Positions 1-10,447 of a DNA stretch of 64,000 nt are shown here, one piece after another (within the stretch, counting starts at the first letter, position 1; each line of letters begins with the position of its first letter). The DNA is from Methylohalobius sp964654415. GTDB taxonomy: Bacteria; Pseudomonadota; Gammaproteobacteria; Methylococcales; Methylothermaceae. The translations under genes and the position numbers were made by a program. A model generated the notes under the pieces. It was not told the DNA's origin, did no database searches, and worked only from the letters and a program-made list of their open reading frames with translations. The DNA lies in assembly GCA_964654415.1 (NCBI GenBank), contig CAZZIP010000014.1:1-64000 (forward strand). Direction: 5' to 3'.

Positions 1-93
1 GATTGATGTTGAGAGGACAAAAAGAGGGTAATCCCCCGCAGCGTGACGGATTTCTCAATGCTCAAGATGTGGGACACGGATCGTGCTTTAAGC

Positions 94-501
94 TCACCGT
101 TTCCGATCGGTCCGACCTCCCCCCCGGCCCGAAGGCCGAAGATACCTACCTCGCATCGAGGTGTTCCCCATAACGTTATGGGGAACCTTTTTTCTGGATT
201 CGTCTCGCAGGCGGTAAAGCAGGCTTACTACTTCTTTTGGCTCTTTGGCCAGCTGAAGCCCAAGCAGGTCCAATATCCCAAGGGTCTCCTCGTAGGGGGT
301 TAAGTCTTCCCATTGGAGGTTTTCCAAAAGGGCCAGGGTTTTGGCCTTGGGATCGTCGGCTTCCAGAGCAACCGCCGGAACCGTTTCCAGAGCCGCATTA
401 TCGGCCTGTCGAGCTTGAATACTAAAACTTCCGGAGGGCTGAGAATCGGCGCAAATGGGTAACGTTTCGAATATAGCATCTTGCTCTGCGATTGCAGGCA
501 T
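94..501 (-). pseudogene. Truncated ParB/Spo0J-like partition protein fragment
   Basis: The 135-aa frame has a recognisable ParB/RepB-type core. The stretch ALETVPAVALEADDPKAKTL leads into LALLENLQWEDLTPYEE, which matches the conserved ParB motif that normally follows the (G)ERR box. The ERR box and the rest of the N-terminal nuclease/CTP-binding fold are missing, and the protein starts immediately before this region with unrelated sequence. The similarity ends after about residue 110 (RLRDESRKK), at a perfect palindrome, and the last 20 residues are low-complexity Arg/Gly. The frame lies 47 bp downstream of ureG on the same strand. I infer a remnant of a plasmid or accessory partition gene, not a functional ParB. 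A short expressed protein cannot be excluded. Confidence 0.5.
163..186. repeat. Perfect 24-bp palindrome, terminator-like on + strand
   Basis: The half-sites GTTCCCCATAAC and GTTATGGGGAAC are exact reverse complements. On the plus strand they are followed one base later by six T residues (188-193), so the RNA could form a 10-12 bp stem with a U-tract. It sits exactly where similarity of the ParB-like fragment to its family breaks down. It may be an intrinsic terminator, a protein-binding dyad or the end of a small mobile palindrome. Confidence 0.6.
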
Positions 502-548
502 TTTCGGCAGGAAACGGCATGGGGGTTCTGTTCGAACGTTATGGTTTC

Positions 549-1169
549 CTAATCGTGCAGCATTCCTTGGTGGACGATGAAATCCACTATGGTCTGCAAT
601 CCTTCGCCCGTTTTGAGATTGGTGAAAACGAACGGCCGCTCGCCGCGCATCTTTTTGGCGTCGCGTTCCATAATTTCCAAAGAAGCTCCGACATAGGGCG
701 CAAGATCGATCTTGTTGATGACCAGCAAGTCCGAGCGAGTGATGCCGGGTCCGCCCTTTCTGGGAATCTTGTCCCCAGCCGCTACATCGATGACGTAGAT
801 AGTGAGGTCAGCGAGTTCCGGGCTGAAGGTGGCGCTCAGGTTGTCACCGCCGCTTTCCACCAGCACGAAATCCAGTTCCGGGAACCGACGGCACAGTTCG
901 TCGACGGCCGCGAGATTCATGGAGGCATCCTCCCGAATCGCCGTGTGCGGACAGCCGCCGGTTTCCACACCTAAAATGCGCTCCTCCGGCAGTGCCTGAC
1001 TGCGGATCAGGAATTGCTGATCCTCGCGGGTATAGATGTCGTTAGTCACCACGCCGATTTGATAGCGTTCGCGCATCCGCCTGCATAACGCGTCCACCAG
1101 CGCAGTCTTTCCCGAACCCACCGGACCGCCGACGCCCACTCTCAGTACGTGCCGATCTTGATCACTCAT
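549..1169 (-). CDS. ureG: Urease accessory GTPase UreG
   Basis: UreG is the SIMIBI GTPase that powers nickel delivery to apo-urease in the UreDFG complex. The 206-aa protein has the expected length. The P-loop GGPVGSGKTALVDAL lies near residue 15, the invariant CPH nickel-binding motif is present (GGCPHTAIREDASMN), and the G-motif INKIDLAPYVGA follows. The start at MSDQDRHVLR was chosen because it gives the family length and has GGAGAAAAG just upstream; a longer in-frame extension upstream is not conserved. It is the last recognisable gene of the ure block and begins 10 bp after ureF ends. Confidence 0.97.
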   Translation of the reverse strand: MSDQDRHVLRVGVGGPVGSGKTALVDALCRRMRERYQIGVVTNDIYTREDQQFLIRSQALPEERILGVETGGCPHTAIREDASMNLAAVDELCRRFPELDFVLVESGGDNLSATFSPELADLTIYVIDVAAGDKIPRKGGPGITRSDLLVINKIDLAPYVGASLEIMERDAKKMRGERPFVFTNLKTGEGLQTIVDFIVHQGMLHD

Positions 1170-1179
1170 GTCTTTTCTC

Positions 1180-1854
1180 CTAAGAACGGAATAGCCGCGA
1201 GTACTGCACCTCGTGGCGGCTGCTGGCCAGGACAAAACCGAAGGCGCTGCCGCCGATTTCTTCGTCGCTCAAATCGAGCGCCACCCTCACCCGGCCCGGC
1301 AATTCTAACGCCAAGGCGCTCAGCAACCGTTGCCCTGCCGCTTGGCCCAAGGGCACGAGCTTGACTGCGCACAACACCTGGTTTTCCAGCCAGCTCCACA
1401 GATAACCCAACATCGCCTCGAACTTCGGGATTTCCCAGCGCACCGCCGCCAAGCTGAAACTGGTGGCTAGAGTGGCGGACGGATTCCGCATCCAGGCTTC
1501 TGCAGCCTCGACATTCAAAGCGACGAGCAGTCTCGCCAGGGCCTGTCCACTCTGGCAATCTTCCGCACGCAACTCGCTGGTTTCCCGACAAGCCAAAAGA
1601 TGGGTGCTCCAGCGTTCGACGGCGGCGACATCGGCTTCGGCCCAGGCATCGTACAGGCGCGATAAGCACGGCAAATCCGTTCTCGTTTGGCTGCGTTCGA
1701 GAATGCCGGCGATCCACTCGCCTGCCTGCTGCTCGTTGCCAATCCAACCATCTTCGACCGCCCGTTCCAAACCCTGCGAATAACTGTACATACCGATGGG
1801 TAACGCCGGGCTGACCAGTTGCAGCAGCTTCACGAGTTGGAGCTCAGTGACCAT
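1180..1854 (-). CDS. ureF: Urease accessory protein UreF
   Basis: UreF is the all-helical accessory protein that binds UreD and recruits UreG, acting as GTPase gatekeeper during urease metallocentre assembly. The 224-aa length and the N-terminal LLQLVSPALPIGMYSYSQGLE signature are typical of the family. Its start overlaps the last codons of ureE by 11 bases, which implies translational coupling. The C-terminal region (RHEVQYSRLFRS) matches the conserved UreF tail that contacts UreG. Confidence 0.95.
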   Translation of the reverse strand: MVTELQLVKLLQLVSPALPIGMYSYSQGLERAVEDGWIGNEQQAGEWIAGILERSQTRTDLPCLSRLYDAWAEADVAAVERWSTHLLACRETSELRAEDCQSGQALARLLVALNVEAAEAWMRNPSATLATSFSLAAVRWEIPKFEAMLGYLWSWLENQVLCAVKLVPLGQAAGQRLLSALALELPGRVRVALDLSDEEIGGSAFGFVLASSRHEVQYSRLFRS

Positions 1855-2284
1855 GAAGATGACCCCCGGGATAAGCCCCGCGCTCTGGCTCGAAAGGCAT
1901 CAGCGCGTGCTCGACGGACAGGCCCAATCCCCGCACCATGTCGTCCAAGACGTGATCGCGCAGATAGCGCAGTTCGCCGCTGTCGATCTGCAGTGGAACA
2001 TGCCGGTTGCCCAAGTGGTAACAGACCCGGGCGAACAACAGGGCATCGGAGGTCCTTACCACTGAAACCGGCTCTGCCGCAGCGCGTACCAGAACCACGC
2101 GACCGTCATCTGTGGCTAAACGGTCGCCGTCGCGGAGAACGGTTCCGCGGGAAAGAAAAATGCCCACTTCGACCCCGCTGTCCAAACGTGCCAGCAAGCG
2201 GGTTTTTTGACGAGCCTCGAAAGGCAATGTCAGTGTGTCGTGATGATCCGGTCCCGGCGGAGCGAATTTGCTGAGTTTCAGCAT
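1844..2284 (-). CDS. ureE: Urease accessory nickel metallochaperone UreE
   Basis: UreE is a homodimeric nickel carrier that hands Ni2+ to UreG. The 146-aa protein has the N-terminal peptide-binding-like domain (residues about 1-70) and a ferredoxin-like metal-binding domain. The latter contains the family's CYHLGNRHVP stretch with the conserved metal-binding His. The C-terminus is short, ending GGHLHGH, so only a minimal His tail is present rather than the long poly-His tail of Klebsiella. The start at MLKLSKFAP lies 10 bp after ureC; a 16-residue upstream extension overlaps ureC and was rejected. Confidence 0.93.
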   Translation of the reverse strand: MLKLSKFAPPGPDHHDTLTLPFEARQKTRLLARLDSGVEVGIFLSRGTVLRDGDRLATDDGRVVLVRAAAEPVSVVRTSDALLFARVCYHLGNRHVPLQIDSGELRYLRDHVLDDMVRGLGLSVEHALMPFEPERGAYPGGHLHGH

Positions 2285-2294
2285 CTTTGGCGAC

Positions 2295-4015
<1,721 letters not shown>

Positions 4016-4019
<4 letters not shown>

Positions 4020-4321
4020 AAGGCCCCCATGATCTTCTGTTGAAACCCGTAAACACGGCGATTGCCCGCGAACGGCACCAGCCGCACCTCGCGCGTCTGG
4101 CCAGGCTCGAAGCGAACCGCCGTGCCTGCCGGAATGTCCAGCCGATAGCCCCGTACCAGATCCCTGTCGAAACGCAAAGCCGAATTGGTCTCGAAGAAAT
4201 GGTAATGGGAACCGACCTGGATCGGCCGATCTCCCGTATTCGCCACGACCACAGAAATAGCCTCGCGTCCCGCATTCAGCTCGATCTCACCATCTTCGAC
4301 GATGATTTCTCCGGGTATCAT
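4016..4321 (-). CDS. ureB: Urease beta subunit UreB
   Basis: This is the structural beta subunit of the (alpha-beta-gamma)3 urease trimer. The 101-aa protein starts MIPGEIIVEDGEIELNAGRE and contains GSHYHFFETN, RLDIPAGTAVRFEPGQ and the C-terminal region VYGFQQKIMG, all typical. It is encoded separately from UreA, as in most bacteria other than Helicobacter. It overlaps ureC by four bases and lies 10 bp downstream of ureA. Confidence 0.97.
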
Positions 4322-4331
4322 CGATTTTCCC

Positions 4332-4634
4332 TCACAAAATTGGATTGTGGACGGTCACCAGCTTGGTGCCGTCCGGAAAAGTCGCCTCCACCTGCACCTC
4401 CGAAATCATCTCCGCTACGCCGTCCAGGACGTCCTCCCGGCTCAGCAAGGTGCGGCCGTATTCCATCAATTCCGCGACGCTGCGTCCTTCCCTGGCACCT
4501 TCCATGATGGCGGCGCTAATATAAGCCACCGCCTCCGGGTAGTTGAGTTTCAATCCCTTCGCCTTGCGCCGCTCGGCGAGCAGTGCAGCGGTAAAGAGGA
4601 GCAGTTTGTCTTTTTCTCGTGGGGTTAATTGCAT
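4332..4634 (-). CDS. ureA: Urease gamma subunit UreA
   Basis: This is the small gamma subunit of urease. At 100 aa it has family length. MQLTPREKDKLLLFTAALLAERR, the LNYPEAVAYIS segment and the C-terminal VQVEATFPDGTKLVTVHNPI are all strongly conserved. It is the first structural subunit of the ureABC set and is separated from ureD by 43 bp, the largest gap inside the ure block. Confidence 0.97.
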   Translation of the reverse strand: MQLTPREKDKLLLFTAALLAERRKAKGLKLNYPEAVAYISAAIMEGAREGRSVAELMEYGRTLLSREDVLDGVAEMISEVQVEATFPDGTKLVTVHNPIL

Positions 4635-4677
4635 AGTGGCTGATACGCGTTATGTTGTGATAAACTCTTTGAAATCG

Positions 4678-5502
4678 TTAAGTCGCCCAAATCCTCGGCA
4701 AGCACGCCTCCCGGCCGATGACATCCGGACGAACGGCCCGCCATAACTCGACCCATAGCCGGCGCAGCGGCTCGATTTGCCTGTCCAGAATCCGGCACAC
4801 CAGCAAATGGTCGATCAATGTAGCTCCAAAGCTAGGGCGATCGCCCGCGATGGCTCGCACCTGTTCCAAGCTCTTGAGCGATGCTGGATAAGCATATAGG
4901 CTTGCGCCGATCGGTTGTCCCTGCAACCCCCAATTGGCCTTCAGGACTTGCTCATCCACCTCGAATCGCTCGATCAGCAGCGGTTTGCCGTTCACCCGAA
5001 CCGACCAGCGAAGCACTGCACTGCCCTGGTCGAACGCTTCGCCGCTGGCCGGCCGGCCGAAGCAGAAACTCTCCCAGCCTATAAACCGCGCCGATTCCGC
5101 CAAGTCCACGTCCACGTTCGAAACCAGCCGCGCGCCACGATAGAAAATCGACTCCTGCGGCAGCCACTCGAGCACGGCGGTCCGGCCTGCCGTCAAATGA
5201 ACCGACTGCCGCGCCGTAGGACCTTCGCTTCGGTAGAACTTGCCTGCAGCAGGCGTAGTCAACAGTGCCCGACTCCCGTTTCCGGCATTCACTCGAATAT
5301 TCAGGCGATCGCCACCGACCACCCCGCCCGGCGGATGAAGGAGGTACACGTGGCAAACGTCTCCTTCCGGATAAAACGGCCTTTGCACTGCAAGCGGGCC
5401 GCGGTGCCGCCGCTCTGTCAGCACGGTCCTCCCTCCACGGGATTCGAAGCCGAGCTTGAGTTCGGCCTCCCAACCCGGATCTGCCACCTCTTGGGCTGAC
5501 AA
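4678..5502 (-). CDS. ureD: Urease accessory protein UreD
   Basis: UreD (UreH) is the scaffold that binds apo-urease and provides the tunnel through which nickel passes from UreG. The 274-aa protein carries family motifs, including the HPPGGVVGGD segment near residue 55, LLTTPAAGKFYRS near residue 85 and LEWLPQESIFYRGA near residue 112. It precedes ureA and follows hupE with a 9-bp gap, giving the common ureD-ureABC order. Confidence 0.94.
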   Translation of the reverse strand: MSAQEVADPGWEAELKLGFESRGGRTVLTERRHRGPLAVQRPFYPEGDVCHVYLLHPPGGVVGGDRLNIRVNAGNGSRALLTTPAAGKFYRSEGPTARQSVHLTAGRTAVLEWLPQESIFYRGARLVSNVDVDLAESARFIGWESFCFGRPASGEAFDQGSAVLRWSVRVNGKPLLIERFEVDEQVLKANWGLQGQPIGASLYAYPASLKSLEQVRAIAGDRPSFGATLIDHLLVCRILDRQIEPLRRLWVELWRAVRPDVIGREACLPRIWAT

Positions 5503-5511
5503 GTGAGCCGC

Positions 5512-6096
5512 CTAGCTTCCGACCACAAGGTAAATCCCCACCCCCGTGCAAAATGCTCCGAGCGCTCGTCGCAGCGAATCGAGATTGTGGACAACGGTCC
5601 CGAGCAGACACCCTAATCCGTGCAACAACGCGGTCGCTGCCAGAAATCCCCCGGCATAGTGAAAAGCCCCCACGTCCTGCCCGATTTCCTCGGCATGAAC
5701 GTATCCGTGGAAGAGCGCAAACCCCGCTGCCAAAGTTCCCGCAAGACCATAGGCTGCGCGCCAGTTACTGAAAAGAACTAGACCAATCACGGCGACCGAA
5801 AGCGACACCCATATCTCGGCGGAAGGCAGAACGAAACCTATGTGCTGGATGCCGGCCCCGACCGCCATCGCGGTTACGAAAGACAGCGGCACGAACCACA
5901 GGGCGCGGCCGCCCAAGCTGGCCGCCCAGAAACCGACCGCGAGCATGGTCAGCAAATGATCCAACCCCGTGAACGGATGCGCAAATCCGGCGGCAAAACC
6001 GTGTATCAAACCGGCTCCGGTGTGGGCGAATACGCTTACCGGCAGCGCCCCCGACGTCAAGAGAATTGTCAGGCTGTGCCAAAACCGCTTACTCAT
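5512..6096 (-). CDS. ureJ: HupE/UreJ family nickel/cobalt permease
   Basis: This 194-aa integral membrane protein starts with a cleavable signal (SVFAHTGAG) followed by about six hydrophobic helices. The HupE/UreJ signature HPFTGLDHLLTMLAVGFWA lies near residue 40, and a second His-containing motif, FHGYVHAEE, lies near residue 128. The family transports Ni2+ (or Co2+) inward. Placed between the urea transporter and ureD, it most likely supplies nickel for urease. The 9-bp gap to ureD and 35-bp gap from urtE imply cotranscription. Confidence 0.9.
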   Translation of the reverse strand: MSKRFWHSLTILLTSGALPVSVFAHTGAGLIHGFAAGFAHPFTGLDHLLTMLAVGFWAASLGGRALWFVPLSFVTAMAVGAGIQHIGFVLPSAEIWVSLSVAVIGLVLFSNWRAAYGLAGTLAAGFALFHGYVHAEEIGQDVGAFHYAGGFLAATALLHGLGCLLGTVVHNLDSLRRALGAFCTGVGIYLVVGS

Positions 6097-6131
6097 AAAT
6101 CCCCCCTAAGTTGAAAAATGGGTCTAACGAA

Positions 6132-6911
6132 CTATACGGTCAAATGCCGCCGAACGATATCGTCCGTCAATTCGCTCATGACTCCGCCAGCGACGATGCG
6201 TCCTTTGTCCATGACCAGGAACCGGTCGGCCACACGTTTTACAAAAGGCAGTTTCTGTTCCACCAGGAGAACCGTGACTCCCATGTCCCGCTTGATGCGG
6301 ACCACGGCGTCGCGAATCTCGTCCACTATCGAGGACTCGCGTCTCACGCAACGAATTTCTTTGCTGCGCGCCCGGTTCAAACGGATGATCACGTCGCCGA
6401 TCTCGCTGGCGATGTTAGGCTGTAAGCCCTCGGTAGGCTCGTCTAGAATCAAGAGCTTAGGTCTCAGCACTAGGGCCCGGCCAATGGCGAGCTGCTGCTG
6501 CTGGCCGCCGGAAAGATCGCCACCCCGGCGGCGCAGCATGCTCTTGAGCGCCGGGAAAATTTCAAATATCTCCTCAGGGATTCGCTTGGATTTGTCGCCG
6601 CGCGCCCTAAGCCCCGTCTTGAGGTTTTCCTCCACCGTCAGCATGGGAAAGATTTCCCGGCCCTGCGGGACATAGCCGATTCCGAGCTCCGCGCGCTTTT
6701 CCGCTTTGAGCGCGGTCAGCGGACGACCGTCATAGCGAATCTCGCCCGACCGGACGGGCAGCAGCCCCATGATGCATTTCAGCAGCGTGGTCTTGCCAAC
6801 GCCGTTTCGCCCCATGAGCGCCACGCAGGAGCCTTCCGCTATGTCGAAGCTCAGATCCCACAGGGTGTGGCTCTCGCCGTAGTATTGATTCAGTGCGGCT
6901 ACGCTCAGCAT
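6132..6911 (-). CDS. urtE: Urea ABC transporter ATPase UrtE (with internal insertion)
   Basis: This is one of the two ATPases of the UrtABCDE urea importer (LivF-like). Walker A is GRNGVGKTTLL (about residue 34), the ABC signature LSGGQQQQLAIGRAL, and Walker B LLILDEPTEGLQPNI. Its 259 aa exceed the usual roughly 230. About 28 extra residues follow IIRLNR, after which IVDEIRDAVVRIKRD resumes the family sequence up to VLLVEQKLPF. The extra segment looks like a divergent second copy of the helix after Walker B. The start is chosen where ATG overlaps the urtD stop (TGATG). Confidence 0.95.
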   Translation of the reverse strand: MLSVAALNQYYGESHTLWDLSFDIAEGSCVALMGRNGVGKTTLLKCIMGLLPVRSGEIRYDGRPLTALKAEKRAELGIGYVPQGREIFPMLTVEENLKTGLRARGDKSKRIPEEIFEIFPALKSMLRRRGGDLSGGQQQQLAIGRALVLRPKLLILDEPTEGLQPNIASEIGDVIIRLNRARSKEIRCVRRESSIVDEIRDAVVRIKRDMGVTVLLVEQKLPFVKRVADRFLVMDKGRIVAGGVMSELTDDIVRRHLTV

Positions 6912-7726
6912 CAAGTCCCCAAATACACTTCGATCACCCGCGGATTGTTCTGCACCTCGTCCATGCGACCCTCGGCCAATACCGAGCCCTCGTGCAGCAC
7001 CGTGACCCTCCTGGCGATGGAGCGCACGAACTCCATATCGTGTTCCACCACCACCACCGAGTGTTTTCCTTCCAAAGACAGCAACAACTCGGCGGTCCGT
7101 TCCGTTTCCTGGTGAGTCATGCCCGCCACAGGTTCGTCCAGCAGCAACACCTTGGGTTGCTGCATCAGCAACATGCCGATTTCCAACCATTGCTTCTGCC
7201 CGTGGGACAGCTCGCCGGCTCGCCGGTTACGGTACGCGGTCAACCCGACGGTTTCCAGCACTGCGTGGATCGCATCCCGCTGCTCCCCAGTCAATCGCGC
7301 GAACAATGTCGGCCATACCCGCTTGTCGGTGCGCATGGCCAGTTCCAGATTCTCGAATACGGTCTGCTTCTCGAACACGCTGGGCTTTTGGAATTTTCGG
7401 CAGATGCCGGCTTCGGCGATGGCCGGCTCATCCAACGTTAAAAGATCCAGGGTCTGACCGAAATAGACCGTGCCCTTGTCCGGCCGGGTCTTTCCAGTGA
7501 TGACGTCTATCATCGTCGTCTTGCCAGCGCCGTTTGGTCCGATGATGCAGCGCAGCTCGCCTTCGTCGATGTACAGGGTCAGCGCGTTGAGCGCTCGGAA
7601 TCCGTCGAAGCTGACCGTAACTTCTTCCAGATAGAGTATCGGCTTGTGCGCCGGTTTGGCCCAGCGATCGGCGACGGGCTTATCATGCACAGGGGTGCTC
7701 GGAAGTTCCGCCTTTGCGGCGTTCAT
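6911..7726 (-). CDS. urtD: Urea ABC transporter ATPase UrtD
   Basis: This is the LivG-like ATPase of the urea importer, 271 aa. Walker A is GPNGAGKTTMIDVITG and the ABC signature is LSHGQKQWLEIGMLL. The UrtD-typical Walker B region is LLLDEPVAGMTHQETE, followed by VVVVEHDMEFVR. The start MNAAKAELPS gives an ATGA overlap with urtC; the longer upstream reading overlaps urtC in another frame and was rejected. The first 40 residues are a non-conserved linker. Confidence 0.96.
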   Translation of the reverse strand: MNAAKAELPSTPVHDKPVADRWAKPAHKPILYLEEVTVSFDGFRALNALTLYIDEGELRCIIGPNGAGKTTMIDVITGKTRPDKGTVYFGQTLDLLTLDEPAIAEAGICRKFQKPSVFEKQTVFENLELAMRTDKRVWPTLFARLTGEQRDAIHAVLETVGLTAYRNRRAGELSHGQKQWLEIGMLLMQQPKVLLLDEPVAGMTHQETERTAELLLSLEGKHSVVVVEHDMEFVRSIARRVTVLHEGSVLAEGRMDEVQNNPRVIEVYLGT

Positions 7727-8808
7727 GCAGCTTGCTCCCTTCGACGCAAAAACCCGGTCAAGCCTTCGGGCAAAAGCAAGGTGACCAGTACGAATATCGC
7801 CCCCAGGACGAACAGCCATATTTCCGGCAGCACGCCGGTGAACACGGTCTTGGCATAATTCACCAGAATCGCTCCGACGACCGCACCGTAAAGCGTTCCG
7901 CGACCGCCGACCGCCACCCAGACCACGATTTCGAGCGAGTTCAGCGGCGAAAACTCGCTGGGATTGATGATACCGACCTGGGGCACGTACAAAGCCCCGG
8001 CAATGCCAGCCAGCACTGCGGAAAAAACGAAGACCCAGAGCTTGAAATGTTCGACCCGATAGCCCAGGAAGCGGACCCGGTCCTCCGCATCGCGGATCGC
8101 CGCGACTACCCGTCCCAGTTTAGATTCCACTACCAATCGACTGGCCGTGTAAGCGCCCATCAGGGCAAGGGCGGACGCCACGAAAAGCGCAGCGCGCGTG
8201 CCGTCGGACTGGAGGCTGAAACCCAGGATGTCCTTGAAATCGGTCAGCCCGTTGTTGCCGCCGAAACCCATCTCGTTGCGGAAGAATGCCAGCATCAAGG
8301 CATAAGTCAGCGCCTGAGTAATGATGGAAAGATAGACACCGGTCACCCGCGAGCGAAACGCCAGCCATCCGAACACGTACGCCAACAGGCCCGGCGCCAA
8401 AGCCGCCATGAGGAGAGCGAACCAAAACCGATCGAAGCCGTACCAATACCAGGGCAATTCCTGCCAGTTGAGGAAGACCATGAAATCCGGCAGAACCGGG
8501 TTGCCGTATACGCCACGCTCGCCGATTTGCCGCATCAGATGCATGCCCATGGCATAGCCGCCGAGGGCGAAAAAAGCGCCGTGACCCAGGCTCAGGATAC
8601 CGCAATAGCCCCAAACCAGGTCCAAGGCCAGCGCCAGCAGCGCGTAGGTCAGATACTTGCCGATCAAGGTCACGGTGTAGGTCGACAGATGCAAGGGCGA
8701 GGATTCCGGCAAGGCTAAATTGGCCAGCGGGACAAGCACGGTTATGATTCCCAGCACTGCTAGAAACGGAACGTCGACCGCCGATTTGCGCGATAAGCCG
8801 AAGGCCAT
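7723..8808 (-). CDS. urtC: Urea ABC transporter permease UrtC
   Basis: This is a LivM-like inner-membrane permease of the UrtABCDE complex. The 361-aa protein has around ten hydrophobic segments. Family motifs include GYCGILSLGHGAFFALGGYAMG near residue 66, the cytoplasmic coupling loop AAIRDAEDRVRFLGY, and GRGTLYGAVVGAILVNYAKT. It overlaps urtD by four bases and follows urtB by 3 bp, so the permease and ATPase genes are translationally linked. Confidence 0.96.
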   Translation of the reverse strand: MAFGLSRKSAVDVPFLAVLGIITVLVPLANLALPESSPLHLSTYTVTLIGKYLTYALLALALDLVWGYCGILSLGHGAFFALGGYAMGMHLMRQIGERGVYGNPVLPDFMVFLNWQELPWYWYGFDRFWFALLMAALAPGLLAYVFGWLAFRSRVTGVYLSIITQALTYALMLAFFRNEMGFGGNNGLTDFKDILGFSLQSDGTRAALFVASALALMGAYTASRLVVESKLGRVVAAIRDAEDRVRFLGYRVEHFKLWVFVFSAVLAGIAGALYVPQVGIINPSEFSPLNSLEIVVWVAVGGRGTLYGAVVGAILVNYAKTVFTGVLPEIWLFVLGAIFVLVTLLLPEGLTGFLRRREQAA

Positions 8809-8811
8809 AGA

Positions 8812-10428
8812 TTAAGCCTCCGCTGCCCGGCCCTTCTGCGGGAACAATCCGCGTGGGCGCTTCTGTATGAACAGGATGATGAACACCAACATCAGGATCT
8901 TCGCCAACACCGCGCCGGCGTAGGGCTCCAGCAGCTTGTTGGCGATGCCCAGCGAAAACCCGCCGATCAGGGTGCCCCACAAGTTGCCCACCCCACCGAA
9001 CACCACCACCATGAACGAATCCACGATGTACGATTGCCCCAAGTTCGGCCCCACGTTGGTGAGCTGGCTGAGCGCCACGCCGGCGACGCCGGCGATCCCG
9101 GAACCCAGACCGAAGGTCAGCGCATCGACCCACTCGGTCGGAATGCCCATGGCTTTGGCCATAGCGCGATTTTGCGCGACCGCCCGCACTTCCAGTCCGA
9201 TCCGGCTACGCTTGAGGACTTGCAGCAAGGCTGCGAACACCAGAAGGCAAAACACCAGGATGTAAAACCGGTTCAAGGTAAGCGACAGCGCGCCGTTGAT
9301 CTCCAGTGAACCGCTCATCCATGCCGGCGTCGCGACGTTGCGATTCAGGGGCGAAAAGATCGTGCGGACCAGCTGCTGAAGAAACAGGCTCACTCCGAAC
9401 GTAGCCAGCAGGGTTTCGAGGGGCCGCCCGTACAGAAACCGGATGATGCCGCGCTCGATAGCGATCCCGACCAGCGCGGACAACAGGAACGCTGCGGGAA
9501 TAGCGACGAACAAGGAAAGCTCCAGATGACCCGGCATGAGTTGCTGGACCACGTAAGTGGTGTAAGCACCTAGCATTATCAATTCGCCGTGGGCCATGTT
9601 GATGACGCCCATGACGCCGAAAGTGATCGCAAGCCCAAAGGAAGCGAGCACCAGCACTGCGCCCAGGCTTAAGCCGAAAAACACGGCCTCGACTGCGCGA
9701 TAGAATGCCAGCTTGGATTCGATGGATTTAACGGCGACTTGTGCCGCCTTTCGAACGTTCAAGTCAGGTTCCTTTTCCAGCAACTGATGCAAGCGGTTGA
9801 GCACGTCCGGATTAAGACTGCCATGCAAGGTATTGATGGCGCGGATGCGTGTGGCCTTATCTTCGTTAGCCAGATCGGCCAAGGCCAGAGCCGTTTTGAT
9901 CGCTTCCGACACCTTGGCATCGGTTTCCGCGTTGAGTCTGGCGCGCAGCAACTCGAGATTTTCCTCGTCCAGCGATTGGCTCATGGCCTCGACCGCCCTG
10001 AGCCGCTGAACCGGATCATCCGCCGTCAATTCGATCCGTCCGAGGATTTCACGCAACCTCGCGCGTAGCGCATTGTTGACGCCGATTTTCTTGAGGTCGA
10101 ACTTGGCGACGACGCCCAAAGCTTCCCCATCGAGGACATTCACAATGGACAGTCCGTCCTCAGCCGGGTCGCCGAAAACGACCCGGCCGTCGTCCTTGCG
10201 GTAATAAAGCCGACCGTCGAGCAGCGCCCGCAACACAGGCGTGGCCCTCGGGTCCCTGGTTCCGGCGAGCCGATCGACGGCTTCGCCCATTTCAGTCAGA
10301 GGAGCTTCTTTGAGCCGGGCCAATGCATCGGCGAAGGGCTCCCCCGACTCCGCCGCCGCGTGGCATGGACCCAGCACGATCATCGTCGTCAGCATGGCGA
10401 TACACCACCTGCTCATAAGGTTTTGCAT
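8812..10428 (-). CDS. urtB: Urea ABC transporter permease UrtB
   Basis: This is a LivH-like permease of the urea importer. The 538-aa protein has the characteristic UrtB architecture: a signal sequence, a periplasmic helical-repeat N-terminal domain of about 230 residues (several HEAT-like ALLDGRL/LRARLNAETDAKVSEAI units), then the membrane domain. The membrane domain starts at VEAVFFGLSLGAVLVLASFG and contains GVINMAHGELIMLGAY and VRAVAQNRAMAKAMGI. The length is normal for UrtB and much longer than LivH, so the N-terminal domain is not an anomaly. Confidence 0.96.
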   Translation of the reverse strand: MQNLMSRWCIAMLTTMIVLGPCHAAAESGEPFADALARLKEAPLTEMGEAVDRLAGTRDPRATPVLRALLDGRLYYRKDDGRVVFGDPAEDGLSIVNVLDGEALGVVAKFDLKKIGVNNALRARLREILGRIELTADDPVQRLRAVEAMSQSLDEENLELLRARLNAETDAKVSEAIKTALALADLANEDKATRIRAINTLHGSLNPDVLNRLHQLLEKEPDLNVRKAAQVAVKSIESKLAFYRAVEAVFFGLSLGAVLVLASFGLAITFGVMGVINMAHGELIMLGAYTTYVVQQLMPGHLELSLFVAIPAAFLLSALVGIAIERGIIRFLYGRPLETLLATFGVSLFLQQLVRTIFSPLNRNVATPAWMSGSLEINGALSLTLNRFYILVFCLLVFAALLQVLKRSRIGLEVRAVAQNRAMAKAMGIPTEWVDALTFGLGSGIAGVAGVALSQLTNVGPNLGQSYIVDSFMVVVFGGVGNLWGTLIGGFSLGIANKLLEPYAGAVLAKILMLVFIILFIQKRPRGLFPQKGRAAEA

Positions 10429-10447
10429 CGGCCCATCCCTAAATCGT

